A DNA stretch of 64,000 nt, taken from contig KV423989.1 in NCBI GenBank assembly GCA_001632435.1, positions 2,246 to 66,245 on the forward strand, written 5' to 3'. Origin of the DNA: Calocera cornea HHB12733 (Eukaryota; Basidiomycota; Dacrymycetes; Dacrymycetales; Dacrymycetaceae). The first letter of the stretch is position 1. Each line of letters starts with the position of its first letter. This document shows, piece after piece, positions 20,799 through 31,680 of this stretch. Made by a program: the position numbers and the translations under genes. Below the pieces are notes generated by a model that worked only from the letters and a program-made list of their open reading frames with translations, ran no database searches and had not been told where the DNA came from.

Positions 20799-21810
20799 AT
20801 GGCTACCTCGCAGACAGATGAGGCCAAGTGGGACAGCCAAGGGTATCGGGAAAAGGTTCGCATATGGCAGGAGGACAACGACAGCGGCTTTAACCCAAGC
20901 GTGGACGACCTCGACTTTCTTCGCCGGACGACGGGATTACAGGACGAGGGAGAGCTCACGGCTCACGTGGTGGAAGTGAGGAACAGGGCGATCAAAGTGT
21001 TCCCATACCCATGTATCTTCAAGTACTCGTTTGCTTCGTGCGTTGCCGTTCCTCCTTTCCCAATACATCTGCTAACCTTCGCGCGAAGGGCGAACATCAC
21101 CAAGATCGATGGCTTCAAAATGGCCATTAAGCGGGCGAAGGAGCGGGAAGGAGCGCTCCTACTCGACATCGGTTGTTGCTTCGGCGCCGATGTCCGATCC
21201 GCTGTCCTCGAGGGATTCCCGCCGAAGCAGATCGTTGCGTCTGATTTGCATGCTGAGGTGCGCGTGACCAACGTTGTCGATCTCATTGGTCCTAACGACA
21301 TTGAAGTTCTGGGATCTAGGCCATGACCTCTTCCGGGACACCCAAGAGACGATGCCGGTGACGTTCATGGCGGGAGACGTCTTCGACCCCGCGTTTCTCT
21401 CCTCGTCTCCAGCCGGAACGCCGGCGAGCGACACACCTCTCTCCGAGGTCAAATCGCTCTCTGATTTGCACGGCCGGCTCAGCTCGATCCACGCCTCGCT
21501 CTTCTTCCATTTGTTCTCACGCGAGCAGCAGACGCAGCTTTCCGGCCTCCTCGCCAGCCTGTTAGTGCTCGAGAAAGGCAGCGTCATTTTCGGCCACCAC
21601 ATCGCCGCAGAGGAGGAGGGAGTTGGACAATATGTCAGCATGTGGGCGCATAACATCGCGAGCTGGACGGCGATGTGGGAGGAAGCCTTGAAGGTTGCCG
21701 GTTGGACCGGGTCTGTGGGCGTAGATGCGAAGTTGGTCGATGGATCCGAGTGGATGAGGACCCTCGGCATCGGCACGCATACTATGTACTGGACGATTGA
21801 GTTGATGTGA
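20799..21810 (+). CDS. Class I SAM-dependent methyltransferase
   Basis: Splicing join(20799..21037,21089..21257,21307..21810) gives 303 residues. The first intron is 51 nt, in frame and without a stop, so it could be overlooked; its GTGCGT donor, GCTAAC branch site and AG acceptor mark it. SAM-binding motif I is LLLDIGCCFGADVR (103-116), followed by the acidic residue of motif II in IVASDLHAEFWDLG (128-141) and an acidic MAGDVFDP stretch. The N-terminal FPYPCI is typical of fungal small-molecule methyltransferases often found in metabolite clusters. Substrate unknown. It lies between the MDR and AKR of the second locus and has no partner in the first. Confidence 0.85.
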
Positions 21811-22599
21811 GGATGGCGACCGGCAGAGGAGCGACGTCCGCCGAGGAAGGTCCTCGGACGGTGCCGCTATGCAACAAGGGCCTTACTATAGTATGTAGCT
21901 CCAAAATTCCGACTTGCGTAGCTCATTCCAGCTGTGATCTCATCCTGAATGGACCTCAAATAGTAGATATCCCTTAGTACTGTAGCGAATGCTCGGGCTT
22001 CTGCTCGAGGCCATGACGCCACAAACCTACTTCACTCCGTCTGCGGAGACGTGTTGATAGTGGTCGCCTAACGATAATCATACTGCTTCGTGAAACGATA
22101 TTGGCTGGATTAGCATTAAAGACCGCACTTTTGGTTAAACTAGCACTGTTTCGGTGTCGCCTGCTTGATCATCAGAATGCATCCGTGACAACGTGTCATG
22201 CAGCTGGGCAAGTTGTGGTCTAGGAGAGTATGTGGGTCGGACTCATACTCAAGTACAGAGATGTTGGGTAGATTAGCAGAGGGCCAGGTGGCCGCATCGG
22301 GCTTTCACGTGATCTGAGGCTGTGGGAAAAACGTAATTCATGGACAGCACTTAATATAGCCCAAACGCTTTCGCAAACCTCTGTTTCCCACAGTTGCACG
22401 GTTGACCCAGCGTGAGTCTCAATGACGCTGCAGGTCGTCCTGCCGATTGTGATTCTTACTGTTCTCATTGCGACGATGTCGCACGCGGGCATCGGGCCAC
22501 ATCGCCGTCTCTAGGCCGCATTGCGGATGATAACGAAAAGAAATCGATGGTTCAATCATAACTAAGTTATTCGGATAGCAACATCTTCACAGAACGAGC
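21811..22599. other. Intergenic with duplication breakpoint at 22291
   Basis: To the right of about 22291 the sequence is the inverted copy of 4715-5021; to the left it is unrelated. No gene seen. Confidence 0.55.
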
Positions 22600-23913
22600 C
22601 TACAGGTTGACACCGCCCATCGCATACGCCGGGTAACGCGTGCCTGAGACGGGGAACTGGTCGAGTATCTTCCTAATCTGGGCTCATAGTCAACACCCTG
22701 CATCCTCAACATGCCGAACAAACACGCGTACCTCATCCAGGTCCTCCTTCGTAAGAGCCACCTTCGTGCACCCCACGTTCTCAAGCAGCGCCTCCTTGCG
22801 TGTCGTCCCCGGGATAGCGAGCACGTTCTCCCCCTGGGCGAAGATCCACGCCAGCGCGAGCTGGCCCGTGGTGCACCCCTTAGCCTTGGCCATCTCCGCG
22901 ACCTTGTGCACGAGCTCGATGTTCTGTCTTGCGCGTCAGCGGTGCACACGGGAAGAAAGGAAACGCGAGACGAGACAAACCTTCGGGAAGTTCTCCTCGC
23001 TGAACCGCGGGATGCCGAGCCTCCAGTCGTCCGCGGGCAAGTCAGACCGCCTCTGGAACTTGCCCGTCAGGAACCCCCTCCCGAGCGGGGAGTAGCCGAC
23101 GAAGGTCACGCCCAGTTCCTTGCAGGCGTCTAGGACCCCGTTCGTCTCAACGGACGTCTCGAACAGCGAGTACTCGATCTGCACCGCGTCAATCTTGGCG
23201 ATCTTGCACGCGCGCCGGAGCGTGGACTCGGAGCATTCGGAGAGCCCGATGTGCCTGTGTGCGCGTCAGTGGAGCATCTCGCGGAATGGGAAGAAGGGGC
23301 GGCATACCTGATCTTGCCCGCATCCTGCAGCTCCTTCAACGCTCGTACCGTCTCCTCGATAGGCGTCTTCGGGTCCACCCCTATCTACAAGTCAGCAACT
23401 GCACGGCTTTGCCGTCGGACAGAAACACACTGTGCTGGTAGTACAGCTGTATCACTCATCAGAAAACGTCGGGACAGACAGCACACAACTCGCTCACATC
23501 AATGTAGTCCGTCCCAAGCGCCTTCAAGCTCGCCTCGCACGCCTGATGGACATATTCCGGGTCTCCCCTGACACCCGCAAACCCGGCGAGCACGGCAAAC
23601 TTGGTGCACAGAAAGATGTCCTCCCTCGAGATACCAAGCTTCTTCATAGCCCACCCGATCAGGCGCTCGTTCTCTCCCAGGCCGTCGCGCCCGTACACGT
23701 CCGCCGTGTCCCACATGCGAACGCCGGCGTCGTACGCTGCTTTGAACACGGGGAGGAAGTCATCGTCCTTTTTGTCGGTGGCGTAAAGTGCCTGGGCGGA
23801 TGTTAGTATACAAACGCGTAGAAACGACGGCCTAGACCTACGGACAAGCCCATGCAGCCCCAGCCGGGGATGGGCACAGAGATGTCGCCGATCTTGCGCG
23901 TAGGAAGGGACAT
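22600..23913 (-). CDS. Aldo/keto reductase, YakC-like (copy B), 7 exons
   Basis: Near-identical paralogue of the AKR at 3400-4714. It has the same seven-exon structure (for example exon 1 23842..23913, exon 2 23498..23791, 16-nt micro-exon 23431..23446), 332 residues and an intact Asp/Tyr/Lys/His tetrad. Visible differences are conservative and few (Asn10 to Asp, Ser72 to Ala, Pro79 to Ser, Lys to Arg before SDLP, and Val/Ala and Ala/Asp in the VVLTKEDLAE region). All splice sites are kept, so it appears functional. Its proximal promoter (193 bp) is the original; everything further upstream has been replaced by a MULE-like element and then by the 31-kb mosaic, so regulation may differ from copy A. 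Confidence 0.92.
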
Positions 23914-24013
23914 CGTTCAAGTAGTTGTTTTGGTTCGAGGTCGTATGAGTTCGCTGAGTGTTCAAGTCAAGTCAAGTAGGTCTGATGTCCTCCTTTTCCC
24001 GATGAAAGCTGGT

Positions 24014-24021
24014 TTTATATA
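24014..24021 (-). promoter_or_regulatory. TATA box of AKR copy B
   Basis: TATATAAA on the minus strand, about 100 bp upstream of the ATG at 23913, matching the box of copy A. Confidence 0.6.
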
Positions 24022-24106
24022 GTCCATCGCACGGACGTGGATCCTCACCTCGCTGCACGCCAAGCCAAGTGGCCTCAGCGAGCCGTACCAGCCCCGCGGT
24101 TCTCGC

Positions 24107-25348
24107 CACCAAGCCGTCCTAAAAACCAGGGTCCCCCCAGGAGGGGTATTTCCTGCGTCGACCCCAATGTCCTTGAAGGGGGTGAGGTACAGCACAACTG
24201 TGTTGTACCCCCGGCTGTAGCCCCTTCTCAGTCTAAATTAGCTCATTTTACATATTGTCCAAGTAGTCTTTATACTAAACAGAGCCTCACATATGCTCCT
24301 ACAAGCTCCATTAGCAGTTCTAGTAATATAAAACCTACTTATACCACTGCACAGCCGCAAAAATGGTGCTGTACCCCCTTTTCTGGGCCAAATCACCTTC
24401 TTTTTGCTTGTAAAATGCATGGGAACATGCCCTGGTATCTTCTTAATCATTCCACCAAGCCATAGAGTGGTTCAAGTTGGGGGAAGGTGCNNNNNNNNNN
24501 NNNNNNNNNNNNNNNNNNNNNNNNNNNNNNNNNNNNNNNNNNNNNNNNNNNNNNNNNNNNNNNNNNNNNNNNNNNNNNNNNNNNNNNNNNNNNNNNNNNN
24601 NNNNNNNNNNNNNNNNNNNNNNNNNNNNNNNNNNNNNNNNNNNNNNNNNNNNNNNNNNNNNNNNNNNNNNNNNNNNNNNNNNNNNNNNNNNNNNNNNNNN
24701 NNNNNNNNNNNNNNNNNNNNNNNNNNNNNNNNNNNNNNNNNNNNNNNNNNNNNNNNNNNNATTTCTCAAATCTGCTTTATATATGTCTAAATATGATTCC
24801 TCTCAAGTAGCAAGTCAATCCATACAGCCATTAATATTATATTACTCATTTGCTATTCAGGGTACTATAGGGCCTAACAAGACATACATACTCCAACTAT
24901 AGCAGCATGTGCAACACATTTCTACCTAATCAAATCTATCTGGAAAAGAGGTTTGGACCTCTGACTGATGATTTCCTATGCAATAGCACTGATATAAGTA
25001 TTGAAAGGCAGTACAGCAGGGGCTGCAGCAGTGTATCAGCACATGTTTTGAGAAAATAGAGGCCTTCCCACGGTTAAATATCCTTTATTTTTTGCCTCAA
25101 TCATAACAGAGGGGTCCTAAACACATTGCTGGTATCTAATATACAAGTAGAATAATAGAATTATGTGATTGCAGGGCTGCAGCAATGCTGCTTTTATTAT
25201 AGGGGCCCTGCATTTCCGGCCCCTAGCCCATTTTTCCACTGGCTGACGGATCGCTGCAGCAGGGCCCTGTGGCTGTGACCTTCCCAGCCACATTAGGGTC
25301 GTGTTGGGAAACCCCTCTCTAGGGTCCTTGACATTAGGACCGTGAGCT
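24107..25348. mobile_element. MULE-like element with 9-bp target duplication, containing the assembly gap
   Basis: GGTTCTCGC occurs directly before (24098-24106) and directly after (25349-25357) this segment, while copy A has it once (3207-3215, reversed). The two ends are imperfect inverted repeats over about 60 bp: CCGTCCTAAAAACCAGGGTC at the left resembles the reverse complement of the right end, CGGTCCTAATGTCAAGGACC. The interior is AT-rich and no transposase frame is visible, but 270 bases are unknown. A 9-bp duplication with long imperfect TIRs fits Mutator-like elements. Confidence 0.7.
24491..24760. other. Assembly gap (270 N)
   Basis: A run of N with unknown content and possibly arbitrary length, inside the MULE-like element. 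Frames crossing it are meaningless. Confidence 1.
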
Positions 25349-25542
25349 GGTTCTCGCGCACCCAGACTCTCCAAAGTCCGAAATAATGACATTGTTCACA
25401 GCCACCCAGGGACCTCCCGGCCCTTACCCCCAAGACGGGTTCCCACCCCGCCGTCCCTTTTGTGCCAGTGCCAAGAAGATCGCCCAGCGTGCCTATGTGC
25501 AGCGCCACTCTATGCTTTGTAATTTGGTAAGGTGTGGTGGCA
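25349..25542 (-). repeat. Inverted duplication, copy B block 2
   Basis: A 194-bp reverse match of about 3022-3215 (AKR upstream region). It lies between the MULE-like element and the 31-kb mosaic. The match ends at GGTGTGGTGGCA (25531-25542). Confidence 0.85.
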
Positions 25543-27029
25543 TTGCTTGAAGCGCTAAAAGCATTTGAGCTGCTGTGGCAGCAGTAGACATAGGTATAAT
25601 AGAGTGAAAGGACCACTGAAACAGTCCTCACTGATGACCCAGTCCAGATAGTGTCGCTCCCAGATACTGTTAAGACTGTTCTGTATTTCAAGACGTCTAG
25701 ATGCAGTACAGGAGTGGTGGTACGACAAGGGAAAGGGGTGTGGAAGCAAATGCAAGAGGGACATGGCAAAGATCCCTGCCAGGGGGGTCACAGCCGCTAA
25801 GGTAAGAGGAAGGGACCGGAGCAGGATATAGAAGATACAACGCGAGTAAGGGAACCTTACACAGACCAGATCTGTTTTTGGTAGTGGCTAGTAGGTGACC
25901 GCATTCCGGCGCAAGGAAAAACCCCTAATAGGTCCCATTGGTTGGCTGCCTAGGGTGACAATGCTTGTGCTGCTACTACTGTAGGAACACTCATACACAA
26001 AGGGCCTAAATTGAGGACCCCGTAAACCCTTAGTAGGACCCTGGAGGACAACCCTGCGCCTCTCCATGCCAAAGAAGCACCGGGATCAATGAGGCAGGGC
26101 GATTTTGCAGCAGCGCAACTACCATCATCCTGAGGTTCCACTATGCATAGATATCATTATGGGCACTTCTCATGTTCATGCACCTCTCTTTGTATGCTCA
26201 CCCACCCCCAAACCTGCTGAGATAAGTCAGAATCGATCTGTATTGAGCATAATCCTGACTTGGGTTGGACAATGGATGACCGGTGTTGTTGCCTGCGACA
26301 TTGGGTCTTGCGCCCTGTCTCCCTGTACAAATGCGGGATGCACCGCACCACTCACCACACTGCCCAGCAGCCTAGCATCGGCCTATATATGGATTCACTC
26401 TGGGTCGATTTGTTGAGAGTTCTCGGATCAGACTGGATCTGCACCATACCTTTGCTCTGAACTTGATCCGTATTTTGACGTGTCTCCGATGGTCGCCAAC
26501 GAAAACGATAGGGCGACTGCGATTGCAATCTCTGCAGGCGTCCACCTGCTTCATACCAAACTTCTGATCGAGCTCTCTGGCGTAATGTGTTTGTGGAATG
26601 GGAGAGTGGATGGGTGTTGCTGCCGACGGTGGCCAGCCTGTTTCTCTGTCTGACAGTACAGCCGTCTCCTACCGGGGACGGCACCGCTGATCCCAAGACG
26701 GTATTCAGGCTGACAGCTGCAACTCAGAGGTGAAGGGTACAAGGCAACGAGGATGGTGTAGCAAGTGATCCACCAAGATCTGATTGCTCAAGCAAAATGT
26801 GGGCTAGATGCTCGTGCAGAGCTGCACACAGTTGTCCATTAACAGGAAATCATTACGTAGGCCGTTCATGATAGATTCGTCATCATTGCCATGGCTCATC
26901 TTGCCGCAGACTTTCCAAGGCTTGCCAAAACTCCCTCCGTGCTTCGCCATTCACTCAGCCCTCGCATTGAGCTATTTTTTGTACAAGGCTTTGTTTCCTT
27001 ATTCTTTTCCACCAGATCCGCCCCAAACA
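25543..27029. other. Left part of the mosaic, no gene recognised
   Basis: Repeat-like DNA without a credible frame. The only sizeable frames lack domain character and overlap on both strands. Confidence 0.5.
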
Positions 27030-28680
27030 AACTGAGTGATGACGGTCGGCTTGTCCCTGCCGAGGAACTTCTTCAGTTGGCGACGTCAATGAGTGGCTGC
27101 AAGCCGTCCGCGACCAAGTTGCCGTACTTGCTCTCATTCTTTGAGTTCTTCTCGATGTACTTGCGCACGGTGGCGCCGTGGTTGCCTGTTCCCAAGAGGC
27201 GGTAGATGACGCGCAAGCCGTCGGAGAAGAGGATGACGTGCCCCTGGTTCTTGGACACCGAGTGGTCAATTGGGCCCATGTACGTGAAGTTGTACGTGTC
27301 GGAGACCTCGAACATCTGGCCCTTGCTGGAGTGTTTGGAGCCCTTGAAGTCGGAGGAGGCAAGAAGCTTCCCGAGGTTAGCAATCAGGGTGTGACACCAT
27401 CAGAGGGGACCTCCTCGTAGTCGTATCGGCTGGAGAAGTTGCGGTCGTACTTGTAGTGAGCTATGGGGAGACCCTTGATCGTCACCAGTCTGCTGCTTCC
27501 CTCGTTGGCAGCAGCCAGGATGTTGAGCCATGCAACAATAGCCCAGACACCGTCCTTCTCGCGGACATGGTCGGAGCCGGTACCAAAGGACTCCTCACCA
27601 CAAATCGACAGACGGCCAGCGTCCATCAGGTTGCCGAAGAACTTCCAGCCAGTAGGGCCAGCCGTGCACCTTGCCGACGGCATCACTTGCCTTGATCGTT
27701 GGCATCAAGCGGGCAACATCGTGGATGCCACCCTTCTTGAAGTAAGGAATGGAGTCAGCCCAGTTGGCAATGACAGCAACACTGTCCAAGGGAGTGACGA
27801 AGGTGCTTGCACCATAGATCATGTTGCGGTCACCGTCATCGTTGGATGCAGCGCCGAAAGTGATCTGCTTGGCCTGGACAGCGGCGACGAGGTCGTGAGC
27901 ATACGTCAAGTTTGGGTCCATCAAGTTTGGGTCCGTCAAGTTTGGGTCCGGGTTTCCGCCACCGTAGTCCTGCAGCGGTACGCAGTTCTGGAGCACGCTT
28001 TGGGCAGCTTGAGCATGTGCACAACAATGGTGCAGCCGTACGGGCCGGTGACACCATGCATGCAATCAAAGAGGGTCGTAAACTCAAGGGTGCATGCAAC
28101 GAACTCAGAGATGAGCGGGAAGTCGAAGATGGTCTCCATGAGCTCGACGTAGTCCTTCACGGAGTCAATGATCTCGACCTCCACGGGGCCGTACTTGAAG
28201 ATGCCAATCTTAGTGTTGTCAAGCTGGAGTGATATGGTCAGGGGCTGTCCGCATATGTGAATAGGGGGATGCATGAACAGTACCAGCATCGAGCATCTTG
28301 TAGCTTTTAGGGTCTTAGTGATCACGAAGATCTTGTTAGTGACGCTCTCTGGCGTTGGGCCGCCATTCAACATATTGAACTTGATGCCGAAGTCCACGTT
28401 TGGTCTGCCAGGGTTGTGCGAAGCAGTAAGCAAGATCCCGCCGTCCGTCTTGTACTTCTTGATGACGGCCGACGCGGCCAGTGTGAAGAGGATCGAGTCC
28501 TGACCAACAATGAACTTGTGGACGCCCGCTGTGGCACCGATCTTGAAGATAAGGATGGTCTCGCACGCGTAGGACCGGCCGTCACCACTGATCACGAGCG
28601 TCTTGCCCTTGCCGCCGTCGGGCATGGCATCCAGGATGGCCTGGACAAAGTTTTCGGTGTGATGCTGTTGTTACTTGTGA
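27030..28680 (-). pseudogene. Phosphoglucomutase gene fragment, degenerate
   Basis: Minus-strand remnant of phosphoglucomutase (glucose-1-phosphate/glucose-6-phosphate interconversion). It begins near HTENFVQAILDAMPDGGKG, lacking the first 30 or so residues of the family, and runs to the C-terminal FLGRDKPTVITQ. The catalytic serine loop TASHNPG is present, but the next residue is Arg. The metal-loop DGDGDRNMIYG has changed to NDDGDRNMIYG. Several frameshifts interrupt it (near 27080, 27400 and 27680). A 15-bp unit is tandemly tripled at about 27907-27950, inserting extra DPNLT/DPNLM units. At least one host-type intron (about 28217-28285, GTACTG..CCAG) is kept, so the copy was made from DNA, not mRNA. 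It abuts the Arp2 fragment on the same strand. Confidence 0.85.
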
Positions 28681-28691
28681 CCAAACTCCTA

Positions 28692-29850
28692 TCACTGCTC
28701 CATGATATCCGCGAGCACGGCGCCACCCAGTAAGACCATGTGCTTTCGCCGCGGCGGGTCCTCGATGCAAATGTTGAATTTCTATGAGGTGATAAAGTCA
28801 GTCAGCCAGCCCCAAGCGGATCGAGAGGGGAAACGCACGTTAAGATGATCAGGATTGCCCGCAAGCACACGTGTCAAGTACAGCTGCTTCACCTCCTTCT
28901 TGAGGCGGGACGGCAAGCCAGGGCACATTGACGACCCACCGGAGAGGACGATGTGCGTGTACAGCTCTTGGCGGACATCAAGCGCCGCCGCTTGTACCGT
29001 GTTGAACAGGAGTTTGGCCATTCCAGGCTGCTCGTCAACCACCGGCCCAGGCTGGAACATACATTTGGGGGCTTCGAAGCACTCTGAACCGATCTTGATT
29101 TGCTGAACGTTGGGCAGCTGCGAGGCTGAGTCAGCAGGTGCACAAGCAAAAGGGGATGGAGGCATACAGTATACTTCTCAACCAGCACGGTGGTTTCCTT
29201 CGACAGCCGCTGGTCAAGCTCCAAGTCATAGCTGACATAGCACAGCTTCTCCTTGATCTGCCGGACGGTCTCGAAATCCAGAGTCCGGCTCAAGGCGTAC
29301 CGGCACATGAGCAGCAGCTTGATCAGGTAGCATGAGACGTCCCAGCTGGCGATGTCGAGCCACTTTCTGAGGTGTGGGAGGGCGAACCCCTGGTATACGG
29401 GCACGATGTGGGTCACACCTCGCTCGAGTCAACAACGACACCGATTGTCAATCCTGCTCTGGGTTAGCCATGAGCAGAGGCAGTGCGAGCAAACCCACCT
29501 TGCGCATAGAGTGTCAATACAGCCTGAATGGCAACATACAGCCCGCCAAACCCATACTCCTCAAACATGACCTGGCACATCCTCTGCCTGTTGACCTTGG
29601 GGTTCATCGGCGGCTCTGTAAGCAGGAACTTGCGGACCCGCAGGTCGACCTGCATGACTTCGCTGAATGTGTAGTCCCAGAGGATCTTCATGTTCTCCCC
29701 ATTGCGGGCCGTGCTCCATGGTGTGCGAGATCTGCAGGTAGTTGCGGTTCTCGGCCGCCTTGTCACCAACCATGATGTACTTGATCACTGTCCCGCTCGC
29801 GCGCTCCTCAGCGTGGAGGATGGGCCGGCCAACGATGGATCGCGGGGTGG
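28692..29850 (-). pseudogene. Arp2 (actin-related protein 2) gene fragment, degenerate
   Basis: Minus-strand remnant of the Arp2 subunit of the Arp2/3 actin-nucleating complex. Recognisable runs are [111 protein letters not shown] and EDPPRRKHMVLLGGAVLAD. Short introns remain. Frame changes occur and key positions are altered: DSSEVTHIVP replaces the usual DSGDGVTHIVP. The N-terminal 30 or so residues (nucleotide-binding DNGTG) are missing, and the frame ends ADIMEQ-stop before the normal C-terminus. Both edges join other gene pieces: RhoGAP upstream at about 29848 and phosphoglucomutase downstream at about 28680. Confidence 0.85.
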
Positions 29851-30260
29851 AGGGCGTGTGTGAAGAGCGGTGCAGGGAGCTCGCGTAGCCAGAGCTTGAG
29901 GGTGCCGGAGACAACGTTCATGTCCATTGAGGCCTCTTCATCTAGTAATGGTATTTCAACATCTGGTGCATCAGTATGCAATGGGCGCACCTTGGTCAAA
30001 GGTCGTCTTCAGCCGGTTCACCCGGGACGTCATCCCCGACAGGCGGTACTGTATATACCCACCGACCGCAGGCCGTTTGGGTCGATAGCCAGTGCGCATC
30101 GCTCCAGTATCCTCAGCACCTCCACATTAGCCCTCTCCATCTGTTCTGCTGGGTCGATCCTGAACGCCGGGCTAGTGAACTTGTCCCGGAGACATGGATA
30201 TCCTGTCGTGCGAAGCGCGGCTCATGTGTTGGGGAGCAGAGTTGAGCTATAAGGGAAGTT
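29845..30260 (-). pseudogene. RhoGAP-domain gene fragment
   Basis: Minus-strand fragment of a Rho GTPase-activating protein. The N-terminal part reads RDKFTSPAFRIDPAEQ and then LAIDPNGLRSVGIYSTACRG, matching the NGLR-x-x-GIYR arginine-finger region with the finger Arg itself changed to Ser. A retained intron follows, then DMNVVSGTLKLWLRELPAPLFT, the conserved LKLWLRELPxPL helix. It stops directly at the Arp2 SIVGRP run. Only about one third of the domain is present. Confidence 0.75.
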
Positions 30261-30559
30261 AGCCTGAGCCCCTATCCATGCCCAGGGTGATGACAACTGC
30301 TCACGTATGAGAGAGCTCAGCATGTGGGATGCTACTCGCTCGGGCTGGGGGGCGGAGGGGGTCGTGTTGAGTGTCGGGAGGTGATGGGCGAGGGGGCTGG
30401 TCTCGCCGGAGGCCAAGCCTCAGGCTGAAAGGAGGAGGGTAGCTGTCTGAGCGGGAGGAGGTCGCGCTGCTCTTGCATAGGAACACTGGCTGGAGCGGTA
30501 TTGGGATGATGTGCACTCTTTTTCCCCTTGGTGCAAGTGCACAGCTGATTCTGATGGGA

Positions 30560-31085
30560 AATAGGGCGCATAGTGCATATATTTCATACCGCGACTTCGT
30601 AGTAGTGAAAGTCTTCTACTACTACGGCTTCACCCCCTCACCCCTTCACCTGACCTCCCACCCCGCCTACCACGTTGCCTCCATCGTCTGCGCCGCCCTG
30701 CTCTTCCGCAAAGCGCTCTATGCCAGCCAGCTTGCGCCCGACTCTGTAAAGGAAGGCCCCCTGTGCATGGACAGTGATAGGTGGATGTTCAACTGCTGCC
30801 GCATGCCTGGGCTTCCGGCGGACTGGGCTGTGAGCTATGTGGGCGAGCTGGCGAGCAAGGGGAAGTCGGGGCATGTGGTCGAAATTTGGCGGAATTGGTT
30901 TTGGAAGGTTAGCGTGGATGATGGGTAGGGGGGCATTTTGAGCATGGAGGACTTGGAGAGGTGAGCTTGCTTGATCCCGGGTCGCTGAAGGGATGCTGAT
31001 GCAGAGCAGGTAAATCCAGTATGTATACAACCACGCGACGACTGACGGCCCCGCCGTGGGCCTCCTATCAGGGGACGACCTGCCT
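30560..31085 (+). pseudogene. Carnitine O-acetyltransferase gene fragment
   Basis: Plus-strand fragment of a carnitine/choline acyltransferase. Residues read AALLFRKALYASQLAPDSVK, GPLCMDSDRWMFNCCRMPGL and HVVEIWRNWFWKV, then MEDLER before a GTGAGC..AGCAG intron and IQYVYNHATTDGPAVGLLSG, followed by DD. This corresponds to the region upstream of the catalytic His, which is not included. The in-frame stop after VSVDDG and loss of phase after the intron make it non-functional. It is on the strand opposite to the neighbouring RhoGAP/Arp2/PGM pieces. Confidence 0.75.
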
Positions 31086-31680
31086 AATCCCAGGACTGGC
31101 AGAGGTCGCAGCAATCTTCAAACATCCGTCTACACAGCGGCATCAGCTGCCTGTTCTTGACGGTCTTCCAGCCCAGCGCACTTCAAACAGCCACTCACCT
31201 GCACGGGTAACCTTTTCCATCCCCGTTACTTGCCCCTTCTCCGTACTTAGCCTACTCGTATTCTGGCACTTGTGCTTCTTTCTCGCGCTATCCAGACGGT
31301 CCCGCAGCTGCTGTCGATATGGAATGACCGGCACAAGTCAGTGAAGTGGGCTTCCTGTTGACTGAATTCTTGAATGAAAGAGGCTTGCATTGTACTGTAC
31401 AAGGTCTGGAACACTGACAGGCCAGAGACGGAGAAAGTGGGACATGACAACCAATGGGCTCAGAAGCTCATCCAGTCGCCTTGGGCCCACACATCCAGCT
31501 AGAGGAGAGCATCACGCTTGTGTATTCCTTCTTGTTACATACTAGGCATAGAAACTTCGACAAACCTTCAACATAACGCAGAGACGGATCTTCATCTCTT
31601 CCAACTGTGCTTTGGTCTGGTCTGTCTCGCGTTCAAAAGTCAGTCACGCTCAAGTGGAGAACAGGTGACGGAACACACCT
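31086..31680. other. No gene recognised
   Basis: Mosaic DNA between the acetyltransferase fragment and the 31681 frame. Short frames only. Confidence 0.45.

Larger units (their letters stand above)
22291..24106 (-). repeat. Inverted duplication, copy B block 1
   Basis: Reverse-oriented match of about 3207-5021, covering the AKR gene, its TATA box and its 3' flank. It ends at GGTTCTCGC (24098-24106), where a MULE-like element interrupts it. Confidence 0.9.

Noticed and set aside
22600..23913. AKR copy B as a pseudogene
   Set aside because: All splice sites, the tetrad and the full reading frame are intact.
24404..24902. Frames running through the N stretch
   Set aside because: Produced by translating N; no information.
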